Assembly: GCA_963841965.1 (NCBI GenBank)
Contig: CAWJES010000001.1
Coordinates: forward strand, 372,001-436,000
Reading direction: 5' to 3'
DNA: 64,000 bases
Source: Palsa-459 sp963841965
GTDB lineage: Bacteria > Actinomycetota > Acidimicrobiia > Acidimicrobiales > RAAP-2
The notes beneath the pieces were generated by a model that saw only the letters and a list, made by a program, of their open reading frames with translations, searched no databases and had not been told where the DNA came from. A program made the position numbers and the translations under genes. Below, in pieces: positions 8,272 through 17,298 of the stretch (within the stretch, counting starts at the first letter, position 1; each line of letters begins with the position of its first letter).

Positions 8272-10483
8272 GGTCGAGCACCTTGCGGAGGTTCTCCAGG
8301 AGGATCGTCTGGTCGAAGGGCTTCTCGAGAAGAAGGAAGTCCGTCCCGAGGACCGCCTCCGCCTCAAGGACCGGCTGCGCGTGACCGGACATGTAGATCA
8401 CGCGGATGCCGGGCCGGAGCTTCCTCACCTCGTTCGCAACGGTCGGGCCCTGCATGACCGGCATGATGACGTCCGTCAGGACGAGGTCGATCTTCCCGCC
8501 ATGGGTCGCGGCGATGTCGACGGCTTCGGCACCTCTCGATGCGACCAGGACCGTGTAGCCATTGCGCGTCAGGATCCGACGCGTGACCTCGCGCAGGGCG
8601 TCCTCGTCGTCGACGACAAGGATCGTCTCGGATCCCACGAGCGTCTTCAGGTGGTGGGCACGTTCCTCGAGCTCCTCCTTCAGTACGTCCTGCTTCGCGG
8701 CGGGCAGCAGGATCGTGATGGACGTTCCGATCCCCTCGTCGGAGTAGATCTTGGTGAAGCCACCGGACTGCGAGACGATCCCGTACACCGTCGCGAGACC
8801 GAGTCCCGAGCCCTCTCCCCTCGGCTTGGTCGTGAAGAACGGCTCGAAGGCACGGTCGCGCACGTCCTCAGCCATACCTACCCCGTTGTCCCCTACCCGG
8901 AAGCACACATAATCACCAGCGGGCACGCCGGAGATGGGGCTCTCCGCTTCGGTCACCTCGCGTGCCGACGTGTCGATCGTGAGCGTGCCGCCGCTCGGCA
9001 TGGCATCGCGCGCGTTGATCGCGAGGTTCAGGACGATCTGCTCGATCTGCCCGGGGTCGGCCAGGACCATCGGGAGGGTCCCGCCCAGCTCTATGACCAG
9101 TTCGACCTGCTCGCCGATCGTGCGCCGCAGGATCTGCTCCATGCGCGTGATCGCGCCGTTGAGGCTGAGCGGACGAGCCTGCACCACCTCCCTTCGCGCG
9201 AAGGAGAGCAGCTGGTGCGTGAGGAGGCTCGCTCGCTCGGCAGCAAGCTGGATCTGACGGACATCCTTCAGCGGCGCCTCCCAGTGGGCCCCCTCCGGAG
9301 ATTCCGCCGCGACCGACAGCTCCTCTGCGACGAACGATGCGTAGTTCAGGATCACGGCCAGCAGGTTGTTGAAGTCGTGAGCGACGCCGCCAGCGAGCTG
9401 GCCCAGGCTCTCCATCCGCTGTGACTGGTGCAGCTGCGCCTCGAGGCGCTGGCGATCGGCCACAGCCTCCAGCCTCGCGCCCTCGGCGACTGTCTTCTCG
9501 TCCTCGGCGGTCACGCGGTCGACCTCGGCTTCGAGGCGGACCCGCTCGGCCTCCTTCTTCTCGCCCTCGGCGGTCACGCGGTCGGCCTCGGCTTCGAGGC
9601 GGACCCGCTCGGCCTCCTTCTTCTCTCCCTCGGCGGTCACGCGGTCGACCTCGGCTTCGAGGCGGACCCGCTCGGCCTCCTTCTTCTCGCCCTCGGCGGT
9701 CACGCGGTCGGCCTCGGCTTCGAGGCGGACCCGCTCGGCCTCCTTCTTCTCGCCCTCGGCGGTCACGCGGTCGGCCTCGGCTTCGAGGCGGACCCGCTCG
9801 GCCTCCTTCTTCTCGACCTCGGCGGTCACGCGGTCGGCCTCGGCTTCGAGGCGGACCCGCTCGGCCTCCTTCTTCTCGCCCTCGGCGGTGATCCGCCGCT
9901 CTTCGGCCGCCAGGCGGGCCAGCTCAGCCACTTCCTTCTCACCCTCGGCGGTCACACGGTCGACCTCCGCGACGAGGCGGACCCGCTCGGCCACCTCCTT
10001 CTCTCCCTCGGCGGTGATCCGACGTGCCTCAGCCTCGAGGCGGACCCGCTCGGCCACCTCCTTCTCTCCCTCGGCGGTGATCCGACGCTCTTCGGCCGCC
10101 AGGCGGTCCTGCTCGGCTTCGGCCTTCAGCCGCATCCGTTCGGCATCGATCTCGATCCGCTCTGTCGCATCGCGAATGGTCGCGGTGGTGATGAGGCCGT
10201 CGGTCGTCGCGCGCGTCAGCATGGAGATTGAAGCTGGGAAACGCGTGCCGTCCTGTTGGCGCCCGAACATCTCCAGGCCTGTTGCGGACGGTCGGTACTT
10301 GATGTCCGCGATTGGGACGAGGCGATCGACGTGCATCCCGACGATCTGGTCTCGGCGGTACCCGAAGAGCAGCTCGGCCTGTGCATTGACGAGGATGATC
10401 AGTCCGTTCTCGTCGATCGCGATCAGTGCATCAGGGACGCGATCGATGAACCCAAGCAGTGTGCCTTCGGTGAGCTGGACCAC
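8261..10483 (-). CDS. Hybrid histidine kinase: PAS, long repeat coiled coil, HisKA, HATPase, REC
   Basis: This is a 740-residue sensor kinase without membrane helices. A PAS domain (about 6-112) is followed by a coiled coil made of ten 21-residue repeats (134-343). HisKA follows with phospho-acceptor H369 in GGVAHDFNNLL, then an ATPase domain with NLAINARDAM, DNGVGM and GEGSGLGLATV, and a C-terminal receiver with D671 in LTDVIMP. The GTG at 10483 is chosen for GAGGAGG just upstream. The kinase should sense a cytoplasmic signal through PAS and pass phosphate through its receiver and to the REC-EAL protein encoded downstream. Confidence 0.92.
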   Translation of the reverse strand: MVQLTEGTLLGFIDRVPDALIAIDENGLIILVNAQAELLFGYRRDQIVGMHVDRLVPIADIKYRPSATGLEMFGRQQDGTRFPASISMLTRATTDGLITTATIRDATERIEIDAERMRLKAEAEQDRLAAEERRITAEGEKEVAERVRLEAEARRITAEGEKEVAERVRLVAEVDRVTAEGEKEVAELARLAAEERRITAEGEKKEAERVRLEAEADRVTAEVEKKEAERVRLEAEADRVTAEGEKKEAERVRLEAEADRVTAEGEKKEAERVRLEAEVDRVTAEGEKKEAERVRLEAEADRVTAEGEKKEAERVRLEAEVDRVTAEDEKTVAEGARLEAVADRQRLEAQLHQSQRMESLGQLAGGVAHDFNNLLAVILNYASFVAEELSVAAESPEGAHWEAPLKDVRQIQLAAERASLLTHQLLSFARREVVQARPLSLNGAITRMEQILRRTIGEQVELVIELGGTLPMVLADPGQIEQIVLNLAINARDAMPSGGTLTIDTSAREVTEAESPISGVPAGDYVCFRVGDNGVGMAEDVRDRAFEPFFTTKPRGEGSGLGLATVYGIVSQSGGFTKIYSDEGIGTSITILLPAAKQDVLKEELEERAHHLKTLVGSETILVVDDEDALREVTRRILTRNGYTVLVASRGAEAVDIAATHGGKIDLVLTDVIMPVMQGPTVANEVRKLRPGIRVIYMSGHAQPVLEAEAVLGTDFLLLEKPFDQTILLENLRKVLDRAE
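9455..10084 (-). repeat. Ten in-frame 63-bp tandem repeats inside the histidine kinase gene
   Basis: Ten contiguous 63-bp units each encode 21 residues of the type RVTAEGEKKEAERVRLEAEA. Twenty-one residues are exactly three heptads, so every added unit keeps the coiled-coil phase. The middle units (about 9518-9910) are nearly identical at DNA level, while units at the N-terminal end (EKEVAE, RIT) and the last unit (EDEKTVAEGA) have drifted. This pattern fits growth by unequal recombination or slippage. Confidence 0.95.
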
Positions 10484-10775
10484 ACCCACCTCCTCGGAGG
10501 TTTGGAACCACCCGGGAAGCAGGGCGCACTCGCAGCGTATGGGTGCGGCGCGAGTGCGATTCGTGCTGCACCTGGCGTTGGGGGCCGTTGACTTCGTCGG
10601 GCGACCAGCTGGCAGTGACCCCGAGGTACGCAGCGACGCCGATGATCCGCGATCCGAACCTGGCGAACCTCTGCGGCAGCCGACTCCGACGCGCCCCGGG
10701 TCCGACTCCCGGCCCGCCATGCCTCTGGCACGCAGGTGCCGTCCGCCGGCGGGTATCCGCCATACGATCGGTGCC

Positions 10776-11873
10776 GTGCCCGAGGATCACACGGAACCTG
10801 CGCGGCCTCCGAATTCAACTGGCGACCGCCCACGCGCTGCGCTGCGTCGCCGTCGTGAGGAGCGTCGACGTCGCCAGCGGCGGCGACTGATTCCCGCCGC
10901 CATCGCGCTCCTCGTCATCATCGCCAGTGCGATCTGGATCGAGGCGGCGAGGTCGGCTCCCGCCTCGGACGGCTCGACGACCACGACCGTGCGACACGCG
11001 CCGACAACGACCTCGACGACGATCCCCTATCTGCCTGCAGCACTGCACCTCCCCGTCGCCCCGCCACTCCCAGGGGAGGGGCGATGGGCTGTCCGTGACA
11101 CGTGGGCAGGTGGATCGCCTTCCGTCCTCACCACGAGCTTCCGACCCGAACCCTCGGATCCGTCGATCTTTGCGTACGTGTCATGGATCCGGTCGGCCAC
11201 CACGCAACTGGCTCTCTACCCTGGCTACAAGGGTCCCGGGGCGACCACCTTGTCCAGGGGTCCCGAGATGGTGCCCCCCACGGCGAGGGACCACCTGCTC
11301 GCGACCTTCAACTCCGGCTTCTACGAAACTGACTCCCCTGGAGGGTTCTTCACAAACGGCATCCTGTACTTTCCGATGATCGCCGGGCGCGCGACGCTAG
11401 TGCAGTACACCAACGGGTCGATCGACGTCGTCGACTGGACCGGGGGTCCGAGGCCCCCCGCCGACGTCGCGATGGCACGCCAGAACCTCACGATGCTCGT
11501 GGACCACAGCCGGCCCGGCGCGGGGACCTCCGACGGAGCACTGTGGGGCCTCACCCTCTACGGGAATCCGCTCGTGTGGCGCACGGCCGTCGGTGTCGAT
11601 GCGCACGGTGATCTCCTGTACGTCGCCGCTCCACAGCAGACCGCCGCCTCGCTCGCGAACATCATGATCCAGGTCGGGGCCGTGCGGGCCATGCAGCTCG
11701 ACATCAATCCGGAGTGGCCCATCTTCGTCACGTACGGCGGGCCAGGCGCCGCTGCACCGACCCTCGACGTCCCGAACCCGAATCAGGTGGCCGACCGCTT
11801 CCTCTACCCGAGCACGAAGGACTTCTTCGCGGTCTACGCCCGCACATCCAGGTCGGCAGCGATACCGTGGTGA
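10776..11873 (+). CDS. Membrane-anchored phosphodiester glycosidase-like protein
   Basis: This is a 365-residue protein with an Arg-rich cytoplasmic start, one membrane helix near 38-56, a Thr-rich linker (STTTTVRHAPTTTSTT) and an exported domain. That domain resembles the phosphodiester glycosidase / NAGPA family (DUF2233), with ATFNSGFY, FFTNGILYFPM and a late VRAMQLDINPEWPIFVTY segment. Family members cleave phosphodiester-linked sugars; in this organism the target could be cell-envelope glycopolymers. The GTG at 10776 is the best start, since the open frame upstream is antisense to the kinase. The next gene, also exported and Thr-rich at its start, follows after 52 bases. Confidence 0.75.
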   Translation: MPEDHTEPARPPNSTGDRPRAALRRRREERRRRQRRRLIPAAIALLVIIASAIWIEAARSAPASDGSTTTTVRHAPTTTSTTIPYLPAALHLPVAPPLPGEGRWAVRDTWAGGSPSVLTTSFRPEPSDPSIFAYVSWIRSATTQLALYPGYKGPGATTLSRGPEMVPPTARDHLLATFNSGFYETDSPGGFFTNGILYFPMIAGRATLVQYTNGSIDVVDWTGGPRPPADVAMARQNLTMLVDHSRPGAGTSDGALWGLTLYGNPLVWRTAVGVDAHGDLLYVAAPQQTAASLANIMIQVGAVRAMQLDINPEWPIFVTYGGPGAAAPTLDVPNPNQVADRFLYPSTKDFFAVYARTSRSAAIPW

Positions 11874-11925
11874 CGAGATCGATGACCGCGGGAACCCGCA
11901 GCCATCGAGCCGAGAGGGGCCGCAG

Positions 11926-13104
11926 ATGAGCAATCAGCGCCGCGCCCCTGCCCATCGGCGCAAGACGAGCCCTCGGGGCTTCACCGTGCGGCGCCTGATC
12001 GCTGTGGGTGTCGGCGTGCTCGTCCTTGCGGCGGTGGTCACCGCAGGCATCGCGATTTCCGATTCCGCTGGTCCAACGAAGGCTGCGGCATTGACATCGA
12101 CGACGCTGTCGACCTCGACCACCAGCGCGACGGACTCGAGCGCGGCAACGAGCCAGACGCCGGTCACGTTCTCCTTCGTCGGCGACATGGACCTCGGGAA
12201 CACGCCCCAGCTGCCACCCAGTCCCGCCACGTACCTAGCGGCGGTCACGCCTGCGCTGAAGGCAGATGTCGTCTTCGGCAATCTCGAGGGGACCTTGACG
12301 AACTCGGGAGCCGACTCGAAGTGCTCGCCGGTGTCCACCGAGTGCTACGCATTCAGGAACCCGACTTCGTTCGCTTCGATCTACCGGACGGACGGGTTCA
12401 CGGTGATCAACAGCGCGAACAACCACTCCGACGACTTCGGCCTGCAGGGCCAGGTGTCGACGTCAGCCGCACTGCGCGCGGCCGGCCTCGTCCAAGCGGG
12501 GTTGCCCGGGCAGATCGGCATCGTCACCGTCGGGTCCACGAAAGTGGCCTTCGTCGACTTCGCTCCTTACACATCAACCAACGACATGCTGAATCCCACG
12601 CAGGTGGCACAGCTGATCCATCGAGCGAGGAACGAGGCACCCATCGTCGTCGCCTACATGCACTCGGGTGCCGAGGGGGAATCGGCCGACCACGTCACCG
12701 GTCAGACCGAGTACTACGTCGGCGAGAACCGCGGCAATCCGGAGGCCTTCGCCAAGTCCGCCATCGACGACGGCGCTGACCTTGTCGTTGCGAGCGGCCC
12801 GCACACGCTGCGTGGCATGGAGTTCTACAAGGGTCATCTCATCGCCTACAGCCTCGGGGACTTCGCTTCGTACTACAACTTCGCGACCATCGGGACACTT
12901 GCCTACTCCGGCATCCTGCATGTGACACTCTCCCCCACGGGATCCTTCGACAAGGCCTCGTTCACCTCAGTCAACCTCTCGGTTCCTGGTCAGCCGTCCC
13001 TCCAGGCGTCCGATGCCTCCGCACAGTTCGTCGCGCAGCTGTCAGCTGAGGACTTCGGGTCAGCTGCGGCCAGGATTTCCCCGCACGGCACGATCGTCCC
13101 GTAG
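11926..13104 (+). CDS. CapA family (PGA_cap-like) exported protein
   Basis: This is a 392-residue protein with an Arg-rich start, a membrane helix near 24-44 and a Ser/Thr-rich linker. A metallophosphatase-like CapA domain follows, with FSFVGDMDLG, VVFGNLEGTL, INSANNHSDDFG, IVVAYMHSGAE and a GPHTLRGMEFYKG / LIAYSLGDF end. CapA proteins act in poly-gamma-glutamate capsule synthesis or in related envelope metal-dependent hydrolysis. The ATG at 11926 follows a GAGAGGGG stretch. It probably shares a transcript with the upstream glycosidase-like gene. Confidence 0.88.
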   Translation: MSNQRRAPAHRRKTSPRGFTVRRLIAVGVGVLVLAAVVTAGIAISDSAGPTKAAALTSTTLSTSTTSATDSSAATSQTPVTFSFVGDMDLGNTPQLPPSPATYLAAVTPALKADVVFGNLEGTLTNSGADSKCSPVSTECYAFRNPTSFASIYRTDGFTVINSANNHSDDFGLQGQVSTSAALRAAGLVQAGLPGQIGIVTVGSTKVAFVDFAPYTSTNDMLNPTQVAQLIHRARNEAPIVVAYMHSGAEGESADHVTGQTEYYVGENRGNPEAFAKSAIDDGADLVVASGPHTLRGMEFYKGHLIAYSLGDFASYYNFATIGTLAYSGILHVTLSPTGSFDKASFTSVNLSVPGQPSLQASDASAQFVAQLSAEDFGSAAARISPHGTIVP

Positions 13105-13116
13105 CCCTCGAGCTCC

Positions 13117-13902
13117 TCAGCACCCCCCCGGCGGGCCGGGAGTGCCTGCGCCGACCGCAGGCTGGTCGACGGTCCCCACGTCCACCGGCCTCGGATTCGG
13201 GCCCAGGTGCACGATGTACCACACGCCGCGCCACGAGATCATTGACGCGACGGCAAAGGACCTCGTCGCGGCCGGAGTCGAGTAGACGAGCCGGACACCC
13301 GGGAGGTGCCAGTACCCCACGGAGTTCTCGCAGACTCCGGGAGCGATCCACGCCGCGGCAGCGGGGTTGCCATCGACCGCAAGCAGCCGGACCCGCGACG
13401 GGTCGCTTCCAATTGCTAGGCGGTACGCACCGAGGTCGAGTCGGTAGAACGCAACGAGCCGATCGACGTAGTCGCTCGAGGGATCGGGGATCTCTCCCGT
13501 CTTCATCCGGACGTAGGCACCCTCGGGAAAGAACACAGTCAGCCCCGTAGGGACAGCATCTCTTTGGATAGCCCGCCAGAGCGGCGTAAGGCGGGCGCGG
13601 AGTGCGGCATTGCTCGACGGCGGTTCGGCGCTCGTCTGCACCAGTGGTGGTGACGCATCCGACGCCCTCGTCGAGAGTGCGACCGTTGACGCGGTGCCGA
13701 GATCGGCTGTCGGACCAGGTGCCGTTGACGGGACACCCAACGCAGAGGTCGGTGGCCTAGAGGTGGGGGGCAGGCCCCGCGATGCCACGAGGAACGCGGT
13801 GCCTCCCGCGGCGAGGAGCGCGAACGCGATCACAACGCGGACTGACCGCTGTCGAGCAGCCACCTTCCGTGCGTGCCGCTGGCGGCTCCGAGATCTCGTC
13901 AT
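13117..13902 (-). CDS. Membrane-anchored hypothetical protein
   Basis: This is a 261-residue protein with a basic start (TRSRSRQRHARK), one helix at about 22-41, a Ser/Thr/Pro-rich linker to about 90, and an exported C-terminal domain. That domain contains VFFPEGAYVRMKTGEIPDPSSDY and ends in a Pro/Gly-rich tail after SWRGVWYIVHLGP. I recognise no family. The lone helix plus Ser/Thr linker is the same architecture as its two plus-strand neighbours, with which it is convergent, suggesting an envelope-related cluster. Confidence 0.7.
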   Translation of the reverse strand: MTRSRSRQRHARKVAARQRSVRVVIAFALLAAGGTAFLVASRGLPPTSRPPTSALGVPSTAPGPTADLGTASTVALSTRASDASPPLVQTSAEPPSSNAALRARLTPLWRAIQRDAVPTGLTVFFPEGAYVRMKTGEIPDPSSDYVDRLVAFYRLDLGAYRLAIGSDPSRVRLLAVDGNPAAAAWIAPGVCENSVGYWHLPGVRLVYSTPAATRSFAVASMISWRGVWYIVHLGPNPRPVDVGTVDQPAVGAGTPGPPGGC

Positions 13903-14183
13903 CGACGGTCAGCACACTCGGTACACCTCATGGACGTCGTGAAAGGCCTCAAACCGAAGGACGATGGCATCGGTGTCGTCGCCGGTTCGTGCCCCACGGA
14001 GCGGAGGTCAGTCGGGACGCTGTGATTGGCAGATGGAATCCTCCCGCACATCCCTGAAACTCGGCCCACAGCGGCCCACATCCTCCCCTGGTGACCGTGG
14101 CTCACCTCGAGTGGTGGCAGGCCCTTCATCCGCGAGGGTGCTGCACTCGTGGCGCGTGGCTTCGTTGGGAAAGCAGCCAATGT

Positions 14184-14540
14184 CTAACGGTCTTGGAGTA
14201 GTCCGAGAACGTTGCTATCTGGGTCGGCAAGCGTGGCGACGAGGCGTCCGCCGCCGACGTCGCGCACGGGCTCCTTCACCGTGGCGCCGGCTGCGGTCAC
14301 CTCGGCGAGCTTCACCTCTGTGTCATCCGCGTGCCAGTAGGCCACTGGAGATGACATTTGCTGTGGTCCTCCGTTCGGCACGCACCCGATCTGCTGACCC
14401 TGGGCCTCGAAGCCGACGTAATACGGCACCTCGGTCTGAGGCGACACACCGAGCAGGGCGGAGTGCACGGGGGTGACCGCGGCGAGATCCGAAACGGGAT
14501 GCAGCACGGTCTTTATGCCAAGCGTGGAAGATCGGGCCAT
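14184..14540 (-). CDS. VOC family protein (glyoxalase/bleomycin-resistance fold)
   Basis: This is a 118-residue single-domain VOC protein. It begins ARSSTLGIKTVLHPVSDLAA and ends RLVATLADPDSNVLGLLQD, the usual first strand and closing DPDGN-like loop of the fold, here DPDSN. The start at 14540 is chosen for CAGGAGCG just upstream. Such proteins serve as isomerases, dioxygenases or resistance proteins; metal ligands cannot be assigned with confidence, and the function is unknown. A second VOC gene lies upstream on the same strand. Confidence 0.83.
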   Translation of the reverse strand: MARSSTLGIKTVLHPVSDLAAVTPVHSALLGVSPQTEVPYYVGFEAQGQQIGCVPNGGPQQMSSPVAYWHADDTEVKLAEVTAAGATVKEPVRDVGGGRLVATLADPDSNVLGLLQDR

Positions 14541-14630
14541 GATCGCTCCTGGAGAGTCGTCGTGAGGCCGAATTCTGACATAGCGCGCCCACACGATCTT
14601 CCGTCGGTGCCGGATCCTCGGAGCGTCCGC

Positions 14631-15188
14631 TCAGACACTCATGGAATGAAGCATCTGCCCGCAGCCAGGTGCCCCGCTCGTCGACCCTTCACAATGATGC
14701 CTATCCGAGATCAACGAACGGCTGAAGACGAGGCATTGCTGTTGATCTCGGGAGGCCCATGCAGACGATGGCGGACGGCATCGACCTTCAGGCGCGACGT
14801 CCTGGACCCTCTTCGCCACGGTCGCTAGAAGGTCGCCGTCGGGATCACGCAAGAGGGCGTACCTGTTGCTGTTCCCGCTGTCGTGTGGAGGCTGGACTGA
14901 GGACGCGCCGGTCGCCACCAACATCTCGTACGCACCCTCCACATCGTCGGTCCACGGGACCAGCACCCTCGACGGAGTTCCTGACGTGGCTTCGACGCCG
15001 TGCGCCATGGCGGCGCCTTCGACGGTGCCAAGCCCGAGAGAGATTCCGTCCACGCTGAACTCAACGTGCGTGGGGACGCCTGTTGCCGGAAGTCGAAACG
15101 TCTCCTCGAAGCCAATGACGTCTCGGTAGAAGGCGGTGCCCGCCTCGATGGTGCGGGTGCAGAGAATGACCATCGGTGCGGCGAACAT
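14631..15188 (-). CDS. VOC family protein with unusual C-terminal tail
   Basis: This is a VOC-fold protein of about 185 residues from the ATG at 15188. It shows VILCTRTIEAGTAFYRDVIG, THVEFSVDGISLGLG, VLVPWTDDVEGAYEMLVATG and YALLRDPDGDLLATV, the full single-domain pattern. Normal members end just after the DPDG loop. Here about 55 more residues follow, with composition unlike a folded domain (CRPPSSAWASRDQQQCLVFS), as if the original stop had been lost. The ribosome site is weak. Function unknown. Confidence 0.7.
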   Translation of the reverse strand: MFAAPMVILCTRTIEAGTAFYRDVIGFEETFRLPATGVPTHVEFSVDGISLGLGTVEGAAMAHGVEATSGTPSRVLVPWTDDVEGAYEMLVATGASSVQPPHDSGNSNRYALLRDPDGDLLATVAKRVQDVAPEGRCRPPSSAWASRDQQQCLVFSRSLISDRHHCEGSTSGAPGCGQMLHSMSV

Positions 15189-15422
15189 GCCGGGAGCAGT
15201 AGTGACTGCACGTATTGCGCGGGTGTGCTTCGGACGCCAAGCCGAACTCAGGAAGGCGAACCCCACAGCGTCTTCCCGAGTGCCGGATGGGGTGCCGGGA
15301 CACAGCTCCGATCGCAGCGCTGATCAAGTGCGCTTTAGCGGGAGACGTTGCAGGTGAACATCCCCCTCTGCCAGGTCGTGCAGGATGGCGAGCTTCATGA
15401 GCGTGGCATCCCCCGGAAAGGA

Positions 15423-15815
15423 TCAGTCGAGAAGGTACAGGTATTTGGCGGTGTCCACGTGCTGCTGGAATCTCGTGACGAGTCCCTCCTCAAGTGTCCA
15501 CACATGGGCCATCTTCACCTCGGCCGGCTCACCGGAGCCGATGCGATTCCAGGTGTAGGTGCCGAGCGCAACCACGGTGTCCCCGTCGGCCACCAACTGG
15601 GAGACATTGACCGCGAAGTTGTCACCGATCCCACCAAGCCGCATGAAGACTCCCTCGACGATCGCCTGGGGACCCACGAAGGTGCCGGCATACAGCGGCC
15701 AGCCCTCTGCCTCCGTCCACTCGATGTCGGGACTCATGCCTGCAAGCACCGCAGGCAGATCTGCTGTCGCGAAACTGGCGTACAGCCCGTCGATGGTCTC
15801 CTTGTTGGTTGGCAC
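15423..15815 (-). CDS. SnoaL-like (NTF2 fold) protein
   Basis: This is a 130-residue protein of the SnoaL/ketosteroid isomerase-like NTF2 fold, with TIDGLYASFATADLPAVLA, DIEWTEAEGWPLYAGT, AIVEGVFMRL and AHVWTLEEGLVTRFQQHVD. The start is GTG at 15815 because GGAGG precedes it by five bases and the protein then begins PTNKETIDGLY as expected. The longer frame upstream is not protein-like. Proteins of this type are often stand-alone enzymes or binding proteins of unknown substrate. Confidence 0.85.
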   Translation of the reverse strand: MPTNKETIDGLYASFATADLPAVLAGMSPDIEWTEAEGWPLYAGTFVGPQAIVEGVFMRLGGIGDNFAVNVSQLVADGDTVVALGTYTWNRIGSGEPAEVKMAHVWTLEEGLVTRFQQHVDTAKYLYLLD

Positions 15816-16082
15816 GGGAGCCTCCGGGTGCTTGACGACGACGGGCAGCATCGCACGGTGGTCCCTTCGCCGCAACCGATCGTGAGAGGATTTGACACGG
15901 GAACTGCGCTGGAACGGACGCGAGGACTCGCTCGTCATACCTCTTTCGATCCGGGTTGACACGCAGCACGCGCGGAGCGCCCCGCCATGCCTCCCCAGCG
16001 CGTGCAGGGAAGAGGCAGATTCACTGTGGTGCTTCACGTCGAGTCACGCACTCGAGCCGCTGACCTCACTAACTTTCATCGG

Positions 16083-17243
16083 GTGCGAATGCTCGCTGCG
16101 TGCTCCCTTGGAGGGTCGGGACACCTCAATCCCCTACTTCCCTTCCTTGCGGCAGCGAGATTGGCCGGGCATGAAGTGCTTGTCATTGCACCACCCGCGA
16201 TGAGACGCAGGCTCAGCGACGAGGGTCTCCCGTTTCACGAGGGTGGCGAACCCAACGAGTCCGACGTCGCAGAGATACGAGAGCAGTTGGCTCGTGCATC
16301 GCGAGCCAAGGCGACAGTCCTGGGCAACCGCGAACTCTTTGGCCGCCTTGCCGCGACGGCAATGCTTCCGAGCATGACCGCCGTGTGCGAGCAATGGCAG
16401 CCGGATCTCATACTGAGAGAACCTTGTGAGTACGCGTCCGCATTCGTGGCCGGCGCAATGGGCATCCGGACCGCGCAGGTCGCGATCTCCACGGCTGCCG
16501 CCGAGCTCGGATCGATCGCAGCTGCGGCGCCGGTGCTGGAGACCTACAGGCCCGGACTTGCGCAAGAGCTGGAGGTCGCGCCCTACCTGACCCGGTTCCC
16601 CTTGTTCATGGACCCTCCCTTGTTCTCATCCACCTATCGCTATCGGGAGGCTCCGTTGAGGGCAGCCAGACCGCTCCCCGATTGGTGGAGTGGCTCTCGC
16701 GCCCCACTGATCTACGTCACATTCGGATCTGTCTTGGGCCATATGGACATCGCTGCTCAAGTGTTTTCAATGGCGCTCAAGGTGGCATCGCAATTGCGAG
16801 GGTTGCGATTCTTGATGACCGTCGGTCGAGGATTTGACATCTCAACTCTCGGTCCGATTCCAGCTCATGTGCACGTGGAGTCTTGGGTCCAGCAGGCCGA
16901 CGCGCTGGCCGAGGCGGCACTGGTCGTGTGCCACGGAGGTTCTGGGACCGTGCTCGGTTCTCTGGCCGCCGGGGTGCCACTCGTCGCGGTGCCACTTTTC
17001 GCCGACCAATTCAGCAACGCTGCCCAAGTGGCCGCCGAGGGCGCTGGTGTCGTGGTGGAGATTCCGCGGGACGGGACGGGAAGCAGGACCCCTGAAGACT
17101 TCAGTCGCTCTGCTTCTGGCGTCGTTCTGGCCGTCGAAAAGATGCTCACCGAACCATCCTTCACAGCTGCAGCCGTCAGCGTTGCTGGCGAGCTCGCGAG
17201 CAGAAGGAGCCCTGGCGACGTGCTTGCGGAACTGTCCCAATGA
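16083..17243 (+). CDS. Glycosyltransferase, GT1 / macrolide-type (GT-B fold)
   Basis: This is a GT-B glycosyltransferase of about 386 residues related to macrolide and sterol glucosyltransferases. The N-terminal half begins RMLAACSLGGSGHLNPLLPF. The C-terminal half has LIYVTFGSVLG, HVHVESWVQQADALAEAALV and VCHGGSGTVLGSLAAGVPLV followed by PLFADQF, the nucleotide-sugar binding signature of the family. The GTG at 16083 is a guess, with no clear ribosome site; ATG at 16089 is nearly equivalent. The acceptor is unknown. Confidence 0.87.
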   Translation: MRMLAACSLGGSGHLNPLLPFLAAARLAGHEVLVIAPPAMRRRLSDEGLPFHEGGEPNESDVAEIREQLARASRAKATVLGNRELFGRLAATAMLPSMTAVCEQWQPDLILREPCEYASAFVAGAMGIRTAQVAISTAAAELGSIAAAAPVLETYRPGLAQELEVAPYLTRFPLFMDPPLFSSTYRYREAPLRAARPLPDWWSGSRAPLIYVTFGSVLGHMDIAAQVFSMALKVASQLRGLRFLMTVGRGFDISTLGPIPAHVHVESWVQQADALAEAALVVCHGGSGTVLGSLAAGVPLVAVPLFADQFSNAAQVAAEGAGVVVEIPRDGTGSRTPEDFSRSASGVVLAVEKMLTEPSFTAAAVSVAGELASRRSPGDVLAELSQ

Positions 17244-17298
17244 TCCGGAGGACTCTAAAGGTCTCGGGACACCAGGCTCGTCCTCGGAGGCTGAATCC

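Noticed and set aside
9421..9891. Plus-strand repetitive frame with SRPRRSRGRPRLRGG units
   Set aside because: It is only the antisense reading of the 63-bp repeats of the histidine kinase gene.
9455..10084. Regular repeats that could suggest a CRISPR array
   Set aside because: Units are contiguous, without spacers, and encode a coiled coil in one frame.
13899..14180. A 93-codon minus-strand frame between the anchored protein and the VOC gene
   Set aside because: No domain, no ribosome site and protein-unlike composition.
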